Shown here: piece after piece, positions 28,373 through 37,577 of the stretch
Layout: each line of letters opens with the position of its first letter
How positions within the stretch are numbered: position 1 is the stretch's first letter
Source: Acaryochloris sp. CCMEE 5410
GTDB lineage: Bacteria > Cyanobacteriota > Cyanobacteriia > Thermosynechococcales > Thermosynechococcaceae
NCBI RefSeq assembly: GCF_000238775.2
Contig: NZ_AFEJ02000001.1
Location: forward strand, 310,001-374,000
DNA length: 64,000 bases
Direction of reading: 5' to 3'
The notes under the pieces: model-generated
Database searches by the model: none
What the model saw: the letters and a program-made list of their open reading frames with translations, nothing else
What the model was told of the DNA's origin: nothing
Position numbers and translations under genes: made by a program

Positions 28373-30091
28373 TTAATACCCTAACGCAGTCCCTTCGCCT
28401 CGGGGGTCAGCTGCACCAAACAATTTATCTTGGGGCGTCACTTCAATTAAGTTGGCATTGCCCCATTGAGTTCTCATCTGAATGTCATGTCCGCGCTGTT
28501 TTAGTGCTTCCACAGTGGTTGGGGGAAATTTCACCCGTTCTTCAATGCGTAAGGGCAGGGGCCGCCACTGGTGGTGAACTTTAGGGGCATGAATGGCGGT
28601 GGCGACGTCCTGTTCAAACACCAACACATTCATCACTAACTGCAATACGGTGGTGATAATCGTGCTGCCCCCAGCGGCACCCACGACAAGTCTTAATTTT
28701 CCTGCCTCGGTGACAATGGTTGGCGTCATGCTGGAGAGGGGCTTTTTGGCGGGTGCGATCGCATTTTGAGTATTGCCAACTAATCCAAAGGCATTGGGAA
28801 TCCCCGGTGCAGTCGCAAAGTCATCCATCTCATTATTGAGAAGGATGCCAGTTCCGGGGACGACGACCCCGGCCCCAAAGCCTAAATTGAGGGTAAATGT
28901 GAGGCTAACGGCATTGCGATCGCGATCCACTACATTTAAGTGACTGGTATCATTCGATTCTTTTTGTAGCCACTTCAAGGTTCGAGCATCCATGGCCTTG
29001 ACCTGGTCTGCTGGACGAGCTTGATTGGGATCAATCTCCTGAAAGCGACGTTGGGCATATTGGGGACTGATCAGTTCCTGGACGGGAACCTCAACAAAAT
29101 CAGTATCCCCAAGATATTCGGCACGATCGGCGTAGGCAATTTTCATCGCCTCTACCAGGGCATGTAAATAGTCGGGATGATCGGACTTGGCTGGAAATGG
29201 CTGGCCGAGGGTAAGTAGATTGAGGATTTGGTTGAGATGAACTCCCCCCGAAGAAGGCGGAGGCATGGAGCAGACCTGCATTTGTTGGAACTCGCCACAT
29301 AGGGGCTCTCGCCAAGTAGGGGCATAGGTCCTTAAATCCCAAAGGGAAACAAGGCCATCGTTATTGCGCATATCCTTGGCAATGGCTAGGGCAATAGAGC
29401 CAGAGTAAAAGTCTTGCGGATCCTGAGCGAGGCGTTTTAGGGTTTTAGCTAAGTCGGTTTGGATCAGGCGACTGCCCACCGCCAAGGGTTGCCCCTTAGT
29501 CAGAAAAATCTCCCGAGCAGCGGGATTTGCTGCCAGGGCCTTTTGACGCAGGCGGATGATACGGTGGGTGCGATCGCTGACCACAAATCCCTCTTCAGCC
29601 AGTTTGATCGCAGGATTCAGTAACCTTTTCCAAGGCAATCGACCATGTTTTTGGTGAATAGCTTGCAACCCCGCAATAGTACCCGGTACGGCGACGGCTC
29701 GATGGCCGTCAATACTCGCTCGGGGAATCACCTGCCCCTCTGCATCAAGGTAGAGTCGAGAATCTGCTTTGAAGGGAGCCCGCTCGCGAAAATCCAGAGC
29801 GATCATCTGATCGGTCTCCTCCAGTCGCAGAAGCAAGAATCCCCCTCCTCCAATCCCTGCTGAGAAGGGTTCCGCTACTGAGATGGCCATCGCTGTGGCC
29901 ACGGCAGCATCCACCGCATTACCCCCTTGTTTGAGGATCTCTAAGCCAACCCTCGTTGCATCGGGATGAGTAGAGGTGACGAGGCCAGTTCGGCCTTGAA
30001 CGAGAGGTGGAGCGGCTATACCAGGTCCCACTAAGGTGCCGATTGTCAAACATATACTAGAGCAAGCAGCCCAAAATTTTAGTAGCACCAT
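28373..30091 (-). CDS. ggt: gamma-glutamyltranspeptidase
   Basis: 572-residue Ntn-hydrolase precursor that cleaves itself into two subunits and then hydrolyses or transfers the gamma-glutamyl group of glutathione. The cleavage and nucleophile Thr is Thr382 in NDTSHLNVVD; the Gly-rich GAAGGSTI and the substrate loop SMTPTI are present. A signal-type N-terminus (MVLLKFWAACSSICLTIGTL, then AAP) sends it to the periplasm. All residues look intact, so it is likely functional. Confidence 0.93.
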   Translation of the reverse strand: MVLLKFWAACSSICLTIGTLVGPGIAAPPLVQGRTGLVTSTHPDATRVGLEILKQGGNAVDAAVATAMAISVAEPFSAGIGGGGFLLLRLEETDQMIALDFRERAPFKADSRLYLDAEGQVIPRASIDGHRAVAVPGTIAGLQAIHQKHGRLPWKRLLNPAIKLAEEGFVVSDRTHRIIRLRQKALAANPAAREIFLTKGQPLAVGSRLIQTDLAKTLKRLAQDPQDFYSGSIALAIAKDMRNNDGLVSLWDLRTYAPTWREPLCGEFQQMQVCSMPPPSSGGVHLNQILNLLTLGQPFPAKSDHPDYLHALVEAMKIAYADRAEYLGDTDFVEVPVQELISPQYAQRRFQEIDPNQARPADQVKAMDARTLKWLQKESNDTSHLNVVDRDRNAVSLTFTLNLGFGAGVVVPGTGILLNNEMDDFATAPGIPNAFGLVGNTQNAIAPAKKPLSSMTPTIVTEAGKLRLVVGAAGGSTIITTVLQLVMNVLVFEQDVATAIHAPKVHHQWRPLPLRIEERVKFPPTTVEALKQRGHDIQMRTQWGNANLIEVTPQDKLFGAADPRGEGTALGY

Positions 30092-30216
30092 AGTTGTTTA
30101 TTGATAGCCGAACGAGGAGACTTTATAAATGCAAAATCCAATCAGCAATCAGCTTAGCGTGGAATAGGGGGACTAATTGGGCTCACTGCAATCAATTTTG
30201 AGCTTTCTACCCGCCC

Positions 30217-32844
30217 TTATGCATCAGCAACTAATATTTGGGATTCAATATTGTCCCAAACTGATTGTGAGTATGATAATGCAGACTTCTGACAGTGAAT
30301 GATAACAATCATGGCTTTGAGATAATGATTGAGGGAATCCAATTCTTCCAAGGAAAAGCTGACCAAATCGAACTTGACTTTAAACGCATTAATCCAGATC
30401 TGCTGGGCTCGCTTAGCGAACACTAAATTCTCCTCAAAAGGCGCTGAGCCACTGGGGATATCACCTTTTAGTGATTCAAGATCGTTCACTAATTTATTGA
30501 AGTCGACAGAGTTGAATATTTTCGCTTCTTTGAACTTTTTGGCGCTAATGATTGAAATTTTAATAGCACGTAAAAATGCATTTTTATGGGTGCTTTCTAT
30601 GCCGCAATACATCACTGTATCGGTTGTTCTATTGCGATCTAAAGCCAGAGTTAGTAGTCGTTTGTGTGTTAGGGTGCCTGTAAGCTCACGAGCTAAATCA
30701 TAGGTATAGTACAGTTTCTGTTTGAGATTGGCATCCTCTGGATTTGCGAAACGGGTAATAGCATAGAGAGGATGTACACCAGGGAAAAAGAGTCCAATCG
30801 CAGTCGCTCTTTTGGCTGCTACCTTGAAATCACCTTCCGTATTTTGAGTCATTAGATCCGCACATCGCAGTAACTTCTGGAGTGCTGAAGAATTTTCCAC
30901 ATAGCTACGGGCATGCTTTGCCATGATTTGTAAAATTCTGTCTGCCTTACTCATACCTGATAGCAATAAGAAAATTTCTTGCCACCGATCATCTGTTAGA
31001 TATTCTCCAATCAACTCCTGTAAAAGTGAGTCATCATGTTTAGACTGAGCAAAAATGTACTGAGCAGCTAGAAATTCTTGTATGGTTAAGTGTGAGAAGG
31101 AGTACACCGCCTCGACCCGCTCAACCAATAGTCCATGCTGTAATTCAATTGATTTCAAGACTTTTTTGCCATCAATTAACGCAACATCCGGCAGCATTTC
31201 ACTCAATAGATCTTCAAGCTGCTGGGTTAGAGTTCGTCTTGTGATAAATAGTTCATCTCTTTGAAAGGCATCAAACGCAATTTTTGAAAGAATAATCTCT
31301 TTGCGTTTGATGGCCAGTCCTTTATAAATACTTTCTCTGGGCACATCTTTTTCAGCATCCCACTCTTCTAAAAGCACCCACAGAGACTTTTCATACAAGG
31401 TTGCTCTATGTTTCGGGAACTGTCCTTCCTTTTGGAAAACAAGACAAAGCATGGTGAGCAGCAATGGTGTTCGAGTCAGCTCTTTGGCGGCCGTATTACT
31501 GTCAGTATTCAGTTGCTCCCAACATTTTCGACCCTGTTGGGGTTGCTGATGAAACCATTTTTCTATAAATTGCCTAATCTGATGGTCATCAAATTCAGCA
31601 ATGACAACATCTGTAAAGTTGCGGAGATTATATTTATAGGCCGCAGGTCTACAGGTAATGATGAACCGATTTTGGTGAAATCGATTGGCAAAATCTTGGA
31701 TTTTTGATATTGCCTCGCTCATTTGTTCTATCGGTACTTCATCTAGCCCATCTAGCAATAACAGCAAATTCCCTTGAACCAGAGCCTTCTCCAAAAAATG
31801 CTGAGGTTTAGGAAATCCACAAATTTTGAATTCTTCAATAATTGCGGATTCCAGATCAACTTCTGTAAAACTAAATTTTTTAAGCTCAATAAAGACGGGA
31901 ATGCAGTTATGCTGATAGCCACCTTGATCCCTATGATTTAGAGTTTCTAGGCCTATTTTCCGTAAGAAGGTGGATTTGCCTGTACCAGGACCGCCTAATA
32001 CCATTAGATATTGATATGTATTGGCTATCTCTAAGCCAGACTGTCGTTTAGCCCGCTTTTCTTCTCGCAAAAAAACTTTTCGCTGCCGGTAGTTCTCTTC
32101 CAGCCAATTAATGGACTCAGAGCTAAGGACGGAATCTTCGTTGAGTAAGTGCATCGTGGTATAGAGGGAGTCCAGCTGGGCTGGCCCTCTCATCCCCAAT
32201 ACCTTCAAAATGCCATGACGTTCCGAATACCGTTTTAAATACTCTTCCGTAGAAAAATAGCATTGCTGATGGCTATGGGGACCAGATTGATAGTTGAGTG
32301 AAGCGTTTAGTGTTCTATTTCTTTCGGCAACGCTATAAGTAACCCCTTGTAAAGTGGGAATTGATTGGCTTGTGTTATAACCATAGTCAGTGACTTGTTT
32401 AGATTTAGAGGGTCTAAGACGCTCCCATTCGTCGTGAAACTTTCCTAAATTCTCTGCAGTACTGTACCGATTAAACCAAAGCTTAATTGTAAAATTCCAC
32501 TTGTGCGATCCTCTTGGCTGAGACCGATTATCTACAAGGATATTTAGGAACTTTTCTAATAATTTGAGTGAATTTTTGACTTGATTGTTATTAAGGTGAC
32601 CATGATAGGTATCAGCTTGGGTTAGGGCCACTAAAGCCTGAACCGTTGTCTCGACCACTAGTTGATAGTCTGTCTGCCAATTGACCCTGATTTTTGATCG
32701 GAGTTGCTCACTAATTTCGAATTCATCATTGGCATAGGCAATTAATCCTTCAAGCAGACGCTTTGTCCTTCGTCTAGGGACTGGACCATAGGTTAAGTGA
32801 TTTCTCCCATTCTCATGATCGGGATATTGGCCAGAGTCAAACAT
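30217..32844 (-). CDS. NACHT-domain NTPase (STAND family)
   Basis: 875-residue signal-transduction ATPase of the NACHT class. N-terminal helical region (1-220, opening with RRRTKRLLEGLIAYANDE); NACHT core with Walker A GGPGTGKST near 284-292, Walker B LLLLLDGLDEVP near 360 and RFIITCRPAAYKYN; then winged-helix-like sequence and an all-helical C-terminus (from about 660, with TYDLARELTGTLTHKR) instead of leucine-rich or WD repeats. Proteins of this kind occur widely in cyanobacteria, and some bacterial NACHT proteins protect against phages; no phage function is shown here. No HIP1 sites; standing alone on this strand. Confidence 0.82.
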   Translation of the reverse strand: MFDSGQYPDHENGRNHLTYGPVPRRRTKRLLEGLIAYANDEFEISEQLRSKIRVNWQTDYQLVVETTVQALVALTQADTYHGHLNNNQVKNSLKLLEKFLNILVDNRSQPRGSHKWNFTIKLWFNRYSTAENLGKFHDEWERLRPSKSKQVTDYGYNTSQSIPTLQGVTYSVAERNRTLNASLNYQSGPHSHQQCYFSTEEYLKRYSERHGILKVLGMRGPAQLDSLYTTMHLLNEDSVLSSESINWLEENYRQRKVFLREEKRAKRQSGLEIANTYQYLMVLGGPGTGKSTFLRKIGLETLNHRDQGGYQHNCIPVFIELKKFSFTEVDLESAIIEEFKICGFPKPQHFLEKALVQGNLLLLLDGLDEVPIEQMSEAISKIQDFANRFHQNRFIITCRPAAYKYNLRNFTDVVIAEFDDHQIRQFIEKWFHQQPQQGRKCWEQLNTDSNTAAKELTRTPLLLTMLCLVFQKEGQFPKHRATLYEKSLWVLLEEWDAEKDVPRESIYKGLAIKRKEIILSKIAFDAFQRDELFITRRTLTQQLEDLLSEMLPDVALIDGKKVLKSIELQHGLLVERVEAVYSFSHLTIQEFLAAQYIFAQSKHDDSLLQELIGEYLTDDRWQEIFLLLSGMSKADRILQIMAKHARSYVENSSALQKLLRCADLMTQNTEGDFKVAAKRATAIGLFFPGVHPLYAITRFANPEDANLKQKLYYTYDLARELTGTLTHKRLLTLALDRNRTTDTVMYCGIESTHKNAFLRAIKISIISAKKFKEAKIFNSVDFNKLVNDLESLKGDIPSGSAPFEENLVFAKRAQQIWINAFKVKFDLVSFSLEELDSLNHYLKAMIVIIHCQKSALSYSQSVWDNIESQILVADA

Positions 32845-33252
32845 GGGCCGAGGTCGAATGTATTACAGGATATGTACAGTAGATACAACATGCAAACCTA
32901 ATCATAGATCTAGATGCTGTCGGTTCTGGTTATTACACCGAGAATAAAGTTAATAGCAATTGATAGGTTGGGCAACTGTTCTTAACTCTAGAATCTTTTA
33001 TTGGTATAGCTTCTTGCGATTATAAAGTACCTGTTGCTTGTTGTTACTAGCATCAAGTTATCAGTGGTTATATGGACTAGTCGCAACGTCGTTGTTTGGT
33101 CTGGTGAGACTTTGTTGTTGTTTGAGGGGTAAGTCTCCGCATTAGCTCAAAGGGTTTCAGTGTGTTTGACAAAGATGGATTTTTTACGGGGGATTAAGTT
33201 GTAAAAAACGAATGGTTTTCGACTTTGCTATTCTCTAGACGATGCAAGACAT
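32845..33252. other. 408-bp intergenic, no gene seen
   Basis: Divergent promoter space between the NACHT gene (minus) and the sigma-like gene (plus). It is moderately AT-rich with a T/G-rich patch at 33090-33130. No reading frame, hairpin with T tract, or repeat was identified. Confidence 0.5.
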
Positions 33253-33933
33253 ATGAATATCACTGATCGAGATTCAAATCCAATAGATGCAGAAGTTCTT
33301 CCATTATTGCTGGAGGCACGTCAATATCCCCCAGGTCATCACAAGCGGAAGCAATGTTTATCGAAAATAATTAGGATTATCCAAAAATCGAAAAAGCTTT
33401 GGTATGAACATACCCCATACTATGAAGATGCTCTACAGCTGACCTGGCTTTATTTTTGCCAGAATATTTGTGAAGAAGGTACCGGTAAGCAATTTGACCC
33501 AGATCGTAGTAGCATCATCACTTGGTTAAATCAGTATCTCAAATGGCGTTTGCGAGACTTCCAGATCAGCAAGGCTCAGTATCATGCCAGATTTTGTTTT
33601 CCTATCTCTTCAACTGGGGCAAATCAAGCTTGTGATGCCATGGCAAACCTTGCCGCTCCACCAGATATCCCTCCAATTTTAGAAGTGACCCGTCATTGGG
33701 TAGAAACAGATCCCACTGGAGAATTGCGTGGGTTGCATATCCTCAATCGTCCTGATGTTAATTGCCAAGTCTTGTTATTGAAGCGCATCTTCTCAGATAT
33801 GCAATGGGATCAAATTTCTCAGGAGTTCGATTTGCCTATTTCTACACTGAGTAGTTTTTTTCAGCGACGATGTATGCCGGTGGTCAAGAAGTTTGGCGAA
33901 CAGCAGGGCTTTCTTGATCATAAACACCCTTGA
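33253..33933 (+). CDS. sigma-70-like factor (cyanobacterial short type)
   Basis: 226 residues. The middle (about 50-125: PYYEDALQLTWLYFCQNI ... SIITWLNQYLKWRLRDFQ) resembles region 2 of sigma factors, and the end (about 170-215: VLLLKRIFSDMQWDQISQEF then LPISTLSSFFQRRCMP) resembles region 4, a helix-turn-helix that reads the -35 box. Typical sigma-70 regions 1 and 3 are missing. Cyanobacteria carry several such short sigma-like genes, often near STAND or CHASE2 genes; here a NACHT gene is divergent. Targets are unknown. Confidence 0.72.
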   Translation: MNITDRDSNPIDAEVLPLLLEARQYPPGHHKRKQCLSKIIRIIQKSKKLWYEHTPYYEDALQLTWLYFCQNICEEGTGKQFDPDRSSIITWLNQYLKWRLRDFQISKAQYHARFCFPISSTGANQACDAMANLAAPPDIPPILEVTRHWVETDPTGELRGLHILNRPDVNCQVLLLKRIFSDMQWDQISQEFDLPISTLSSFFQRRCMPVVKKFGEQQGFLDHKHP

Positions 33934-34325
33934 GACGTTATACCTGCATGGATTGGTAACAGTTCCTACACCCAAAAGGTAGGGCTTGATCAAAGTGTCT
34001 CTATCAAGGTGCTGATTCAATTCAGGGTAGCACTGGGATGTTATCTAGCTCTTCCAGCCGACGTCTAGCACCTCTGATGGGATGCAGAAGTAAACTGCTA
34101 GGGGGAGTGAGTGGCATGGTTACTGTGATTTGTGATGTCCTAAATTCACGATATACTGCCCCCTTTGCACGATTATTCCGTCGAGCTTAATAGGACTGGT
34201 GACTCGATCCAATCTAATAGGGGAAGGCTATATTTGGTGTATAACGCTCCCATGAATAGGGGTTAGGATCTGGGTTGACAATAAAGATCCTCGGTTCTGT
34301 GATGGGTGTTGAATGGGGAACATCT
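33934..34325. other. 392-bp intergenic, no gene seen
   Basis: Gap before the decarboxylase gene. It holds GGTGACTCGATCC and several short repeats of TAATAGG/AATAGGGG (34185-34262), but no reading frame or terminator. The most likely content is the promoter of the decarboxylase. Confidence 0.45.
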
Positions 34326-35990
34326 ATGAAATCACAATGGCTATCCAAGTATTCGTTATCCTCTGCAGATGCAGAGCGATTAGACCAATTTTTTGATGAT
34401 ATTCAGAAAGAATCGAAGCTGTTTTTAGGGTATCCCTGTAACGGCATTTTTGATTACTCCCCTCTGTATCGATTTCTGCAATATCCCTTCAACAATGTGG
34501 GGGATCCTTTTCTCGCCAGTAACTATCACCTCAATACCCACGTTTTTGAATGTGAACTACTGGAAATTTTTCAAGACCTAACCCAAGCTCCCCCGGGAAG
34601 TACTTGGGGCTATATTACTAATGGTGGAACTGAGGGGAACCATTATGGTTTATTTCTTGCGCGGGAGTTAATGCCAGGGGGCATCGTTTATTATTCTCAA
34701 GATGCCCATTACTCCATCGACAAAGTTTTGCGCTGTCTGAATTTAGATAGCATTATGATTCGGAGTCAGCCGGATGGCTCGATGGATTTAGACGATCTGC
34801 GAGAGACCTTACGGATTCACCGGGATGTGCCAGCGATTGTGTGTGCCGCGATTGGAACCACTATGAAAGGGGCCGTCGATGATATTGCTGGAATTCAAGG
34901 GATTTTTCAGGATCTGGCTTTGAAGCGTCATTATCTCCATGCCGATGCAGCTTTGGGGGGGATGGTTCTTCCGTTTATTGATACTGCGCCTCCATGGAAC
35001 TTTGAGGATGGCATTGATAGTATTGCCATTAGTGGCCATAAAATGATTGGTTCGCCGATTCCCTGTGGTGTGGTCTTGGCGAAAAAAGGTAATGTTGATC
35101 GAATTGCTCAAAGTGTGGAATATATCGGCACCTTGGATACCACTCTCAGTGGATCTCGGAATGGCTTTACGCCGTTGTTTCTTTGGTATGCCTTTCACAC
35201 GATTGGTGTGGATGGGTTTAAGCAGATCGTACCGAACTGTTTAAAGATGGCAGACTATGCCATTACCCAGCTGAATCAACTTGACCGCAATGCTTGGCGA
35301 CATCCCTATTCCAATATTGTGGTCTTTGATCGCCCTTCCCCTGTGGTGACTCAGCGATGGCAGTTGGCCTGTAATGGTTCTTTGACCCACCTGATTGCTA
35401 TGCCCCATGTGGTGAAAGAACAGGTTGATCAATTGGTGGCTGATATTCAATCCTTGGAATCACCACCAGAACCTTCTTTAACTGATCTACCGGTCTGTGA
35501 AACGACTTTAGGGGAAACCAACGAAGAAATTACCCTGGTCGGTTCATCTGAAGAATATTTGCTGACTCAGATATCTGTGGCTTTGGCGTCAGCGGGAATT
35601 TCCATTGAAGATATTACGGCGGTTCAGGCCGCAGGGGGAAGCATCATCCAGCTGAAGGTGAGTGACCGGGCTCGGGCATTACAGATTTTGAATGAGCATC
35701 TAGATATTGGTCGTTGTCATGGTCAGTATCGACCCTTTAATACAGAAGCTGCGACTCAAATGCTGACTCAGGCAGATTATCAGACCGTTAGTCAAGATGC
35801 CCTGCTCGTGAAGCTGAATGATAAGCCTGGGGCCTTAGCGGAGTTGATGAAGAAATGTCGAGAACATGCGATCGCAATCCGTAGTGTTCGTCTTGTATGG
35901 CGAGGCCAAGGCAGTGCCCTAGTCGAAATCGCCTCGGATCAACATCAAATCTTGCAGAGGCTACTCGAGGAACAGGTGGTTATGCAATAG
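34326..35990 (+). CDS. hdc: histidine decarboxylase fused to two ACT domains
   Basis: About 554 residues from the ATG at 34326, preceded by ATGGGGAAC as ribosome-binding site (a longer TTG start at 34275 is open). The first about 380 residues are a PLP-dependent group II decarboxylase; the PLP lysine sits in SGHKMIGSPIPCGVV (about Lys239), with the HADAALGG Asp before it. This wording is that of histidine decarboxylase rather than glutamate or tyrosine decarboxylase. The last about 150 residues hold two ACT-like domains (VGSSEEYLLTQISVALASAG and ALLVKLNDKPGALAEL). ACT domains usually bind amino acids, so feedback or substrate sensing is an inference. One HIP1 site (35868). Confidence 0.82.
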   Translation: MKSQWLSKYSLSSADAERLDQFFDDIQKESKLFLGYPCNGIFDYSPLYRFLQYPFNNVGDPFLASNYHLNTHVFECELLEIFQDLTQAPPGSTWGYITNGGTEGNHYGLFLARELMPGGIVYYSQDAHYSIDKVLRCLNLDSIMIRSQPDGSMDLDDLRETLRIHRDVPAIVCAAIGTTMKGAVDDIAGIQGIFQDLALKRHYLHADAALGGMVLPFIDTAPPWNFEDGIDSIAISGHKMIGSPIPCGVVLAKKGNVDRIAQSVEYIGTLDTTLSGSRNGFTPLFLWYAFHTIGVDGFKQIVPNCLKMADYAITQLNQLDRNAWRHPYSNIVVFDRPSPVVTQRWQLACNGSLTHLIAMPHVVKEQVDQLVADIQSLESPPEPSLTDLPVCETTLGETNEEITLVGSSEEYLLTQISVALASAGISIEDITAVQAAGGSIIQLKVSDRARALQILNEHLDIGRCHGQYRPFNTEAATQMLTQADYQTVSQDALLVKLNDKPGALAELMKKCREHAIAIRSVRLVWRGQGSALVEIASDQHQILQRLLEEQVVMQ

Positions 35991-36601
35991 CATTGGGCAA
36001 CACACAATCATCAATATCTCAGAGATGGGTATAAGCAATGGCACATTGACGGATCTTGTTAGCGGCCAAAAGGTCTGGGTTAAGGGGTTGTAGCGAGAGG
36101 CAGAATTTGCTGGTCAACCCAGTAGAGATCCCATGCCTGATTTAACATCACCGTCTTCATCGCAGCAAGAGCATCAGCAGTGGCTTCTGACCAATGCATC
36201 CCTCTGTTCTTCTGCCGTTTGGCAACAATCAAATCACACGCTTTCTCTGCATGAGCACTACCCATATATTGTCGTTGGAGGCGACGCTCATTGTAATTAA
36301 CGATATAGGGTTTTCGAGCCTTGAGATAGTCAATCAATTCTTGGAGTTTGTTCTCGTTCTTGGTCTTAGGCCGACAGACTTCTAAAGCTTGAATAGCAGG
36401 GCCTATTCTTCCTACCCATAGAGAAGAGTTTAGCTTCCTTTTAAGAGCTTTTTTCTCTTCACGAGTCGAGCAAATCATCCCCGCAAAATCGGCACATTTT
36501 CGACGAAGATGATGCCAGTCGAGGAGCAGCTCTTTGTGAGTAAACTGACTCAGATCGGTCTCGAAATAATTGCGTAGCCACTTAGCGCCATCTCCTAAAA
36601 G

Positions 36602-36838
36602 GGCTATGCCTTACCCACAAGTGGATTAAACGCATATGCAGAAGCATTTTTGGTGCTAAGACAAATGTTTCAATATCCCGTAGATTGGCCTTTTCCACAG
36701 CATCGTCAACGACAGAATAGGGGTTCAACCTCCTCGCCGTGCCCACTAGGCATTCTCTGGGGCAAAGAATAAGGGGGGTTAGCTCACCTCAAGTCTTTTG
36801 CTGGTAAGTACTTCAGGACTTGTGGGTAAGGCATAGCC
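36602..36838. mobile_element. 233-bp miniature inverted-repeat element
   Basis: Terminal repeats CTATGCCTTACCCACAAGT (36604-36622) and its inverse (36818-36836) flank a core of about 195 bases. The flanks both read CCTAAAAGGG (36594-36603 and 36837-36846), a candidate 6-10 bp target duplication whose exact size is unclear because the site is palindromic. The left half still encodes 36 sensible residues on the minus strand (VVDDAVEKANLRDIETF, ...LLHMRLIHLW), so it looks like a shrunken derivative of a full IS. It needs a transposase supplied from elsewhere. Confidence 0.75.
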
Positions 36839-37577
36839 TAAAAGGGTCACCCATCCATTCAATCCAGCACAGAAGAATAGCATCAGAGAAAGTTGTTTGA
36901 GCACCAGTGAGCCAGTTGCACTCAAATAGCGAAACCCCTTAGTCGTCGCAATCCGGGCTACCCGAATCGTCAACCACTTACTCGCTTCTGGCTGACGAAC
37001 TAAGATGTCATCCGTTGCTGCGATGGTCTGTTCGGGTTGAATTTCAGGACCCAAACGTCTTAGCTTTTCGGCTGGCCAGCAGGCAGCTTCATTGTTACGG
37101 GCTTGCAGAACCCGTTGCCAATCCTGATTTGTAACACCCTCAGGCGCTTTAGGATTGGGGGTGGCTAGAGCTTGCTCCACTGCAGCCGTCAGTTCGATTG
37201 GCCATGCGGCTCGATGACGAGGTGTTTTCGCCTCAATGAGATTGACCTGGAATTTGCTCAAGTCGCTTTGGTCCTCCCATTGCTCCACTTCCTTTGCTTC
37301 GGCAGCTCGGATCATGTCGCCATGCCGTTTCACTAGGACGCTCACTTCACTTCTAGAAATCACTTTGGGCTGTTGAGTTTGCCAGCTCAGTAACCGCTCG
37401 ACGGTTCGGAAAGGTAAATCTTGCGGAAATAAACAGGCCCACTCTTGCAGCGTTCGAGTAATAATCGTTCCATGGTGCTCGGGTAATAGGTCGTTTCCGG
37501 GCATGATGTGTTTGTCAGTCTGCTGGTTGAAACACACTTGCCGTTGTAAGTGCAAAATGCCCAAGCGACAGGCAATC

